From Methanobacteriota archaeon (GTDB lineage: Archaea; Thermoplasmatota; Thermoplasmata; JAUWGG01), in assembly GCA_030606525.1 (NCBI GenBank), contig JAUWGG010000041.1, forward strand, positions 1 through 7,696: 7,696 nucleotides of DNA, read 5' to 3'. Within the stretch, counting starts at the first letter, position 1, and the number at the start of each line of letters is the position of its first letter. The translations under genes were made by a program, and so were the position numbers. This document shows positions 1-6,020 of this stretch, piece by piece. A model generated the notes under the pieces. It was not told the origin of the DNA. It ran no database searches and saw only the letters and a list, made by a program, of their open reading frames with translations.

Positions 1-11
1 GTTTACTAAAA

Positions 12-17
12 GAGGTG
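12..17 (+). promoter_or_regulatory. Ribosome binding site of the first gene
   Basis: GAGGTG is followed by a 5-nt spacer and then ATC at 23-25. The same GAGGTG with the same 5-nt spacer stands before the clear ATG of the gene at 4691. This motif therefore sets the start of the first protein at position 23 even though the codon there is not ATG, GTG or TTG. Confidence 0.6.
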
Positions 18-22
18 TTAAC

Positions 23-904
23 ATCAAGAAAATAATATTAATACTCATATTCTTTCTGTTGCTTGTCTCTAATGCTTCTGCATTGAGCGTGACTCATTAT
101 GTAAGGCATCTACATGATACAGAGGATTCCATCCGAGTTGATTATAACCAAAATATCTATCAACACGAACCTGTATGTCTTGAAGCAAGTTTAGAAATCG
201 TAGTAGACTTTGAAAAAAGGGTAGATAATGCCACTCTCACTATTTTAGATAATGAGTTGGTTCCCGAGTATGTAGACTTACCTAGGGAGACACCAGAGCG
301 TTTCTATTGTAGAAATTTTAGCATCTCGAAGCCAGTGAGGAATTGGATTGTACATACTTGTACTTTAGACTATAAAGAATTGGAACTTGGCAAAACGTAC
401 GAAGTTCCACTGCGGATTAAATATTGGGTTGACATGGTTCAAAATACAGAATATAGAAGTATCTATGTTCCTGTTATTAAGACCTACGATGTTTTTTGGG
501 AAGTTCCAGATGTAATTGACGAGTCAACAGAGACAATAAAAGTAAAATTGATTGTATACACAACACTTGAAAATGTTTCTATCCATTATATGTTTGGTCC
601 TTTTCATTATGATAGTTTCACGATAGAACCCAGCTTATTTGAAAGAAAAACTCTAGAGCCAGGAAACTACACATTCAATGCAACAATAAACTCATCACAC
701 ATTTCTGGTATTCTTGACCCCAATCCTAGCGTTTTATTTCTTATCCAAGCACATGTCGGTAGACGTTATCTATACTATGAAGAAGTGAGATATCTAAATA
801 TGGATCACTCTCGATCAATCGTGATTTGCTTGATTATTGTAGCAATAATAGCGATTCCAGCAAGTTATCTTTTGATAAAAAAGAGATCCTCAAAAAAGAA
901 ATAA
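23..904 (+). CDS. Secreted type-I membrane protein, unknown family
   Basis: From an ATC start at 23 this encodes about 293 residues; the family is not recognised. Seen: a signal peptide (two Lys, then a run of Ile/Leu/Phe, then an A-S-A cleavage site near residues 18-20); a long hydrophilic domain rich in alternating hydrophobic residues that suggests beta structure; one transmembrane helix near residues 266-285; and a basic tail KKRSSKKK. The mature part has about six N-X-S/T sequons (NAT, NFS, NVS, NYT, NAT, NSS), which fits a glycosylated exported archaeal protein. I infer it is anchored by its C-terminus with the bulk outside the cell. Start choice: the TTG at 59 would remove half of the signal peptide, whereas ATC at 23 sits 5 nt after a perfect SD. 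The frame is open to the window edge, so a start further upstream cannot be excluded. The gene converges with the 23S gene. Confidence 0.75.
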   Translation: MKKIILILIFFLLLVSNASALSVTHYVRHLHDTEDSIRVDYNQNIYQHEPVCLEASLEIVVDFEKRVDNATLTILDNELVPEYVDLPRETPERFYCRNFSISKPVRNWIVHTCTLDYKELELGKTYEVPLRIKYWVDMVQNTEYRSIYVPVIKTYDVFWEVPDVIDESTETIKVKLIVYTTLENVSIHYMFGPFHYDSFTIEPSLFERKTLEPGNYTFNATINSSHISGILDPNPSVLFLIQAHVGRRYLYYEEVRYLNMDHSRSIVICLIIVAIIAIPASYLLIKKRSSKKK

Positions 905-905
905 T
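870..905 (-). terminator. Candidate U-tract terminator of the 23S transcript
   Basis: On the minus strand, just beyond the 23S processing stem, lie two runs of six T (opposite 893-898 and 878-883) with T-rich flanks. Archaeal RNA polymerase terminates at oligo-U tracts, so these are the best termination signals for the leftward 23S transcript. They lie inside the Lys-rich 3' end of the convergent surface-protein gene. No stable hairpin is evident next to them. Confidence 0.4.
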
Positions 906-908
906 ACT

Positions 909-948
909 CGGAAGGAATGATCATACGCAACCTGTTTAACTGTCGAGT
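909..948 (-). other. 3' arm of the 23S processing stem (BHB)
   Basis: This segment is complementary to 3878-3938. In order outward from the 23S: 942-948 pairs with 3878-3884 (7 bp, one G-U); 938-941 pairs with 3888-3891 (4 bp, one G-U); 935-937 is a 3-nt bulge (AAA in the RNA); 919-934 pairs perfectly with 3892-3907 (16 bp); 909-916 pairs perfectly with 3931-3938 (8 bp). A 4-bp helix between two 3-nt bulges on opposite strands is the substrate of archaeal splicing endonuclease (EndA), which excises pre-23S from the primary transcript. Confidence 0.85.
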
Positions 949-956
949 TTCAAGTA

Positions 957-3871
<2,915 letters not shown>

Positions 3872-3877
3872 CTATTC

Positions 3878-3938
3878 ACTCAACACAAGTCCAGGTTGCG
3901 TATGATCGGTAATCATTGACACGTCCGAAATCCTTCCG
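3878..3938 (-). other. 5' arm of the 23S processing stem (BHB)
   Basis: This is the partner of 909-948. Reading the RNA 5' to 3': 3931-3938 forms the outer 8-bp helix; 3908-3930 is a 23-nt unpaired insertion facing only 2 nt on the other arm; 3892-3907 is the 16-bp helix; 3888-3891 (GACU) is the 4-bp central helix; 3885-3887 (UGU) is the bulge; 3878-3884 is the 7-bp inner helix. EndA would be expected to cut within the UGU and AAA bulges, leaving the mature 5' end to be trimmed a few nucleotides inside. Confidence 0.85.
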
Positions 3939-3961
3939 TAATTCGGTTATCTATACCCTTC

Positions 3962-3982
3962 CCCGCTAATCAGATCAGCGGG
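3962..3982 (-). other. Hairpin in the 23S leader
   Basis: A perfect 6-bp GC-rich inverted repeat (CCCGCT / AGCGGG) encloses a 9-nt loop in the transcribed leader between the promoter region and the processing stem. No T-run follows it, so a terminator role is unlikely. A leader structure or processing signal is possible, and its role is unknown. Confidence 0.5.
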
Positions 3983-4017
3983 TGCACTTTTGAACAGCAT
4001 ATATCAGTTTTAGACTG

Positions 4018-4035
4018 TATATACTATATATACTA
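4018..4035. repeat. Tandem 9-bp AT repeat in the 23S promoter region
   Basis: Two perfect copies of TATATACTA are followed by a degenerate partial third copy. They overlap the start site predicted from the TATA box at 4051-4059. On the minus strand they give overlapping TATA-like sequences, so they may be a second core promoter or simply an easily melted start region. Confidence 0.6.
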
Positions 4036-4050
4036 TATTAGCCTCTCCCC

Positions 4051-4066
4051 ATATATAAATTTATGC
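4051..4066 (-). promoter_or_regulatory. Core promoter of the 23S rRNA gene
   Basis: The minus strand reads GCATAAATTTATATAT: a strong archaeal TATA box (TTTATATAT, 4051-4059) preceded by an A-rich BRE-like stretch. A start about 25 nt downstream would lie near 4028, giving a leader of about 150 nt before the mature 23S. Further TATA-like sequences at 4018-4038 and about 3998-4005 may be additional start sites. Confidence 0.6.
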
Positions 4067-4100
4067 GAAGACTTGCCTTTCTAATTCTCCCTATACTACT

Positions 4101-4118
4101 TTAGATATAAATATCTAA
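4101..4118. promoter_or_regulatory. 18-bp palindrome upstream of the 23S promoter
   Basis: TTAGATAT-AA-ATATCTAA has perfect 8-bp arms. It sits about 75-90 bp upstream of the predicted 23S start, in the spacer shared with the divergent zinc-ribbon gene. Its minus strand contains TTTATATC, the same octamer as the TATA box before the gene at 6021. It could therefore be an operator or a further TATA element. The rest of the spacer (4119-4215) shows only AT-rich sequence with weak, imperfect dyads. Confidence 0.4.
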
Positions 4119-4215
4119 CTCACAGAAGTCTCACTTTCATCTGTATTTTTGTGTTTTTTCGATTGTTGTAACAGCTCATCGAATTCTTTAAAATTCTTAA
4201 CGAGCTTGTAAACAT

Positions 4216-4228
4216 CGAAACTTATGTG
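4216..4228 (+). promoter_or_regulatory. Promoter of the zinc-ribbon gene
   Basis: CGAAAC followed by TTATGTG resembles BRE plus TATA; the same CGAAAC also precedes the TATA box of the leftward operon near 5900. Its centre is about 28 nt before the ATG at 4253, and no SD precedes that ATG. A leaderless mRNA is likely. Confidence 0.5.
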
Positions 4229-4252
4229 TATTAAAAGTTCTATTATGCATTG

Positions 4253-4642
4253 ATGTATAAAATCCCGACGGATGATGAAATCGCACTTGCTCTTAAAAAT
4301 GTTATGGCAAAGAGGAGGACTGTTTATTCTCAACGAAGGCTGAAAGCGCTCGTGGAAAAAGAGCTGCAAGATATGGACCCGAATTATAGAATTGGAGCGG
4401 TCAGGCTGCGCCTTTTCGCCATCAATTTGAATATTGCAGATGTGGAGATCCGCTATCGAAAAACAAAAACTAAAAAAGTTCTTAATCGCTGTCCAGTGTG
4501 CAGAGGGAAACTTAAGAGGATACGCAGTCAAACTGTTTTTGATGGAACTGTAACTGTGGGTTATGAATGTACCCGCTGCCCTTATCGAACTGGTTTGGAG
4601 AGGAAAGTACCAAATAAATACATCTTTACAAGAAAAAAATAA
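4253..4642 (+). CDS. Basic zinc-ribbon protein, probable nucleic-acid binder
   Basis: This encodes 129 residues. The N-terminal half (about 1-68) is predicted helical, with a DDEIALAL start and a stretch rich in Arg/Lys and Leu that resembles a small helical or HTH-like domain. The C-terminal part is a four-cysteine zinc ribbon: C80-P-V-C83 and C106-T-R-C109, about 22 residues apart, with a basic tail ending TRKK. The strong positive charge and the ribbon suggest binding to RNA or DNA, perhaps in transcription or translation, but this is inference. I believe similar proteins are conserved in Thermoplasmata-like archaea but know of no assigned function. ATG 4253 is preferred over the adjacent TTG at 4250 because of leaderless promoter spacing. 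It is divergent from the 23S gene and is followed after 48 nt by the PPC gene on the same strand. Confidence 0.85.
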   Translation: MYKIPTDDEIALALKNVMAKRRTVYSQRRLKALVEKELQDMDPNYRIGAVRLRLFAINLNIADVEIRYRKTKTKKVLNRCPVCRGKLKRIRSQTVFDGTVTVGYECTRCPYRTGLERKVPNKYIFTRKK

Positions 4643-4643
4643 T

Positions 4644-4690
4644 TTGTATATATGAATTTATGTAGGGATAAAAACAATTGAGGTGAGGTA
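4644..4690 (+). promoter_or_regulatory. Possible promoter plus strong SD of the PPC gene
   Basis: A TATA-like TTGTATATATG (4644-4654) stands about 40 nt before the ATG and could start a short leader. GAGGTGAGG (4680-4688) is a near-perfect SD ending just before the start codon. The gene may be transcribed alone, together with the zinc-ribbon gene, or both ways. Confidence 0.5.
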
Positions 4691-5113
4691 ATGCAATCAG
4701 CAATAGAGTCCAATGTTATCCTCATGAAACTGGAGCATGACGAGGATCTATTCGAAGAATTAAGGAATGTCGTCAGAGAATACAAAATAGAATCAGCAAT
4801 TATTTTAAGTGGTATAGGGCAGCTGCGCGACTTTGAGTTGCTGTATTTCACAGGTGAAAAATATATCAATAAGATATTCAAGAAAGCGCATGAACTGCTT
4901 TCTATGCAAGGCAGCATTGCAAGTGATAAAGGGAATGCATCTATTCACATTCATGCCAGTTTGGCTAACGAGCGCTGTGAAGTTGTGGGCGGTCATCTTT
5001 ACTGCGGTACAGTAACTGTGTTAAATGAGATAACATTGCTAAAATTGGATAATATCCATTTAACGAGAGAATTGAATAAGAAAACAGGACTAAAGGAGCT
5101 GCAGATCAAGTGA
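4691..5113 (+). CDS. PPC-domain (DUF296) protein
   Basis: This encodes 140 residues, the length of a single stand-alone PPC (plant and prokaryote conserved, DUF296) domain. Seen in order: an N-terminal strand and the helix DEDLFEELRNVVREY; AIILSGIGQLRDFELLYF (about 36-53), which matches the family's Gly-rich turn and 'FEIL' strand; IHIHASLAN (85-93); and VVGGHLYCGTVTVLNEI (98-114). H86, H88 and H102 are in the places where prokaryotic family members carry a His cluster thought to bind metal. Family members form trimers; in plants the domain accompanies AT-hooks, but here there is no AT-hook. The molecular function of prokaryotic versions is not established. The start is secure: ATG 5 nt after GAGGTG. 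Its partner upstream is a zinc-ribbon protein, and the downstream neighbour is convergent with only 27 nt between stop codons. Confidence 0.9.
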   Translation: MQSAIESNVILMKLEHDEDLFEELRNVVREYKIESAIILSGIGQLRDFELLYFTGEKYINKIFKKAHELLSMQGSIASDKGNASIHIHASLANERCEVVGGHLYCGTVTVLNEITLLKLDNIHLTRELNKKTGLKELQIK

Positions 5114-5140
5114 TAGTATTGTTTTGGTAAACATCAAGAA

Positions 5141-5362
5141 TCATTTCCATGACAGAGATTCCAACTTTCTTTCTTCTTTCGTCTTCTTTTTGAACTGCTT
5201 ATAGTGTTCTTTGCATAAAGGAACTCTTTTGCCAGAATCACTCAACTTTAGGTCTGGAAGTGTAGATTTCACTTTTTTTGCAGATAGAGAACGTACAGCT
5301 ATGTTCTTGCAATCTAAAACACCACAATGCTTTTCTTCCTTTTCCCTAGGTTTATGTTTCAT
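5141..5362 (-). CDS. Small basic zinc-finger-like protein
   Basis: This encodes 73 residues, highly charged. A probable metal site is formed by C13-x4-C18 and C50-K-E-H53. Between them is a basic stretch VRSLSAKKVKSTL, and the C-terminus is Lys/Glu-rich (FKKKTKEERKLESLSW). No family name can be given; I believe it resembles short conserved archaeal proteins seen in Thermoplasmata, but this needs a search. A nucleic-acid-binding or ribosome-associated role would fit its charge but is only inference. The start ATG at 5360-5362 follows a weak GGGAAG. It lies 38 nt after the DUF2085 gene and may have its own promoter in that gap. It converges with the PPC gene. Confidence 0.75.
   Translation of the reverse strand: MKHKPREKEEKHCGVLDCKNIAVRSLSAKKVKSTLPDLKLSDSGKRVPLCKEHYKQFKKKTKEERKLESLSWK
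5166..5191 (+). terminator. Candidate U-rich terminator of the PPC transcript
   Basis: The plus strand about 50-80 nt past the PPC stop is almost pure pyrimidine with several T-runs, ending in TTTTT (5187-5191). It would act as a U-rich archaeal terminator. On the opposite strand it encodes the Lys/Glu-rich tail of the small zinc-finger-like protein, so the pyrimidine bias could also be only a by-product of those codons. Confidence 0.3.
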
Positions 5363-5380
5363 TTACTTCCCATACTGTAT

Positions 5381-5400
5381 CCAAATTTTTATATTAAAAC
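5381..5400 (-). promoter_or_regulatory. Possible internal promoter of the small zinc-finger gene
   Basis: The minus strand reads AATATAAAAATTT in the 38-nt gap after the DUF2085 gene. The TATA-like core is centred about 27 nt before the ATG at 5362, the spacing of a leaderless transcript. The gap is AT-rich overall, so chance is possible. Confidence 0.35.
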
Positions 5401-5733
5401 TTACGCTAAGATAAACCAAAGAATGAGGTATATATCGATGCCGATGAAAAATCCGCAGAACAATCCAGTTAAGAATCTAGTCAGATTACTGCTCTTACGC
5501 GAACCTATCAGCTGAGTGAAACCATCAAGAGCCATGGGTATCATGGCTATAATGGTCAATATGATCAATTGAAAATATGAAAATGCCAAAAAATGTATAA
5601 AAAGGAATAACAATCCGCAAAAGATGCCGAGATAAAATCCTGTGCATCTAGAGCAAATAGGCATCTGCTTTCCCTTAATAAAAAAACTGCGTTCTGGCAG
5701 TTGATGACAGAAATATCTTGGTAATTTTATCAA
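5401..5733 (-). CDS. DUF2085 family membrane protein
   Basis: This encodes 110 residues with family hallmarks in order: C9-H-Q with ERSF, then GKQMPICSRCTGFYLG (21-36; C27-x2-C30), then a helix pair ending in MALDGFTQ (67-74), then R79-K-S-S-N83-L-T-R86-F-L-T-G90 leading into the last helix. Three transmembrane segments are visible at about 33-50, 52-69 and 88-108. The conserved Cys/His set suggests a metal or redox site near the membrane; the function of the family is unknown. The start is TTG at 5731-5733. A stop lies two codons upstream in frame, and the next ATG (residue 24) would lose the CHQ motif, so TTG is the only reasonable start. An SD (AGGTG) sits 7 nt before it, overlapping the stop of the upstream 38-residue gene, so translation is probably coupled. 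Confidence 0.88.
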   Translation of the reverse strand: MIKLPRYFCHQLPERSFFIKGKQMPICSRCTGFYLGIFCGLLFLFIHFLAFSYFQLIILTIIAMIPMALDGFTQLIGSRKSSNLTRFLTGLFCGFFIGIDIYLILWFILA

Positions 5734-5740
5734 GCGCTAA

Positions 5741-5745
5741 CACCT
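5741..5745 (-). promoter_or_regulatory. SD of the DUF2085 gene, overlapping the upstream stop codon
   Basis: AGGTG on the minus strand lies 7 nt before the TTG start at 5733. Its first two bases are the last two of the TAG stop (5744-5746) of the small membrane-protein gene. It supports both the TTG start and the reality of the short upstream gene. Confidence 0.65.
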
Positions 5746-5860
5746 ATGGAAGAGCGATAACTCGAAAGAACAGCAAGATAAGAAATATCAATACCACTAT
5801 AGCAACAACAGCGCCGCATACGCACCCTATGCCTCTACCGACCCCTTCAAAGAAACCCAT
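5744..5860 (-). CDS. 38-residue single-pass membrane protein
   Basis: This short open frame encodes a glycine-rich N-terminus (MGFFEGVGRGIGCVCGA) followed by one very hydrophobic helix (about residues 17-32) and a short end RVIALP. C13 and C15 form a C-V-C pair at the membrane edge. Evidence that it is real: ATG start, a well-formed BRE/TATA box at the right distance upstream, a clear transmembrane profile, and a stop that overlaps the SD of the DUF2085 gene 10 nt on. No family is recognised. It may be a small partner of the DUF2085 protein; that is inference from the coupling. No obvious SD precedes it, in line with a very short or absent leader. Confidence 0.7.
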   Translation of the reverse strand: MGFFEGVGRGIGCVCGAVVAIVVLIFLILLFFRVIALP

Positions 5861-5889
5861 TGTATCAAAAAGAAGATAACAAATGGCAA

Positions 5890-5904
5890 TTTATAAAAGT
5901 TTCG
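5890..5904 (-). promoter_or_regulatory. Promoter of the leftward small-membrane/DUF2085 operon
   Basis: The minus strand reads CGAAACTTTTATAAA, a BRE plus TATA box. The centre is about 34 nt before the ATG at 5860, so a start about 26 nt downstream gives a leader of only about 8 nt. Confidence 0.6.
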
Positions 5905-5931
5905 ACTTTGAAATATCATATCCTTCTTGAA

Positions 5932-5983
5932 AATATACAAAGAACTGTACCAATAATTTTTTATAATATACAAAAATGTGTAC
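5932..5983 (+). promoter_or_regulatory. Tandem operator-like repeats before the solute-binding gene
   Basis: Two 19-bp direct repeats (5932-5950 and 5965-5983) agree at 16 of 19 positions and begin with AATATACAAA. Each contains the dyad TACA-N6-TGTA (5936-5949 and 5969-5982). They are 33 bp apart, about three helical turns, so they face the same side of the DNA. The second copy ends just upstream of the TATA box at 5993. The arrangement suggests tandem sites for a dimeric activator or repressor of the downstream transporter gene. Confidence 0.5.
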
Positions 5984-5990
5984 AATATTC

Positions 5991-6000
5991 TATTTATATC
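5991..6000 (+). promoter_or_regulatory. TATA box of the solute-binding protein gene
   Basis: TATTTATATC is centred about 25 nt before the ATG at 6021, and no SD lies before that ATG. This predicts transcription starting at or next to the start codon, that is, a leaderless mRNA. Confidence 0.6.
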
Positions 6001-6020
6001 ACGAAGCTATTTTTTAACTG

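Noticed and set aside
905..956. 5S rRNA or tRNA downstream of the 23S
   Set aside because: The 52-nt gap holds only the 3' processing arm, too short for either gene.
3908..3930. C/D-box-like RNA in the 23S leader
   Set aside because: The minus strand has AATGATTA, loosely like a C box, but no D box (CTGA) or second box pair at the proper spacing.
4115..4531. Leftward open frame opposite the zinc-ribbon gene, with a protein-like charged tail at 4115-4240
   Set aside because: Most of it is the antisense shadow of the zinc-ribbon gene. The part beyond 4250 reads plausibly (VYKLVKNFKEFDELL) but has no ATG, GTG or TTG start of its own, and it runs toward the 23S promoter. It could be a gene remnant at most.
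4582..5015. Other open frames overlapping the PPC gene (leftward 4582-4917 and 4805-4996; rightward 4833-5015)
   Set aside because: All overlap the strongly supported PPC reading frame and lack family motifs or SDs.
5211..5515. Rightward open frames opposite the small zinc-finger and DUF2085 genes
   Set aside because: They are shadows. The leftward frames carry the recognisable motifs.
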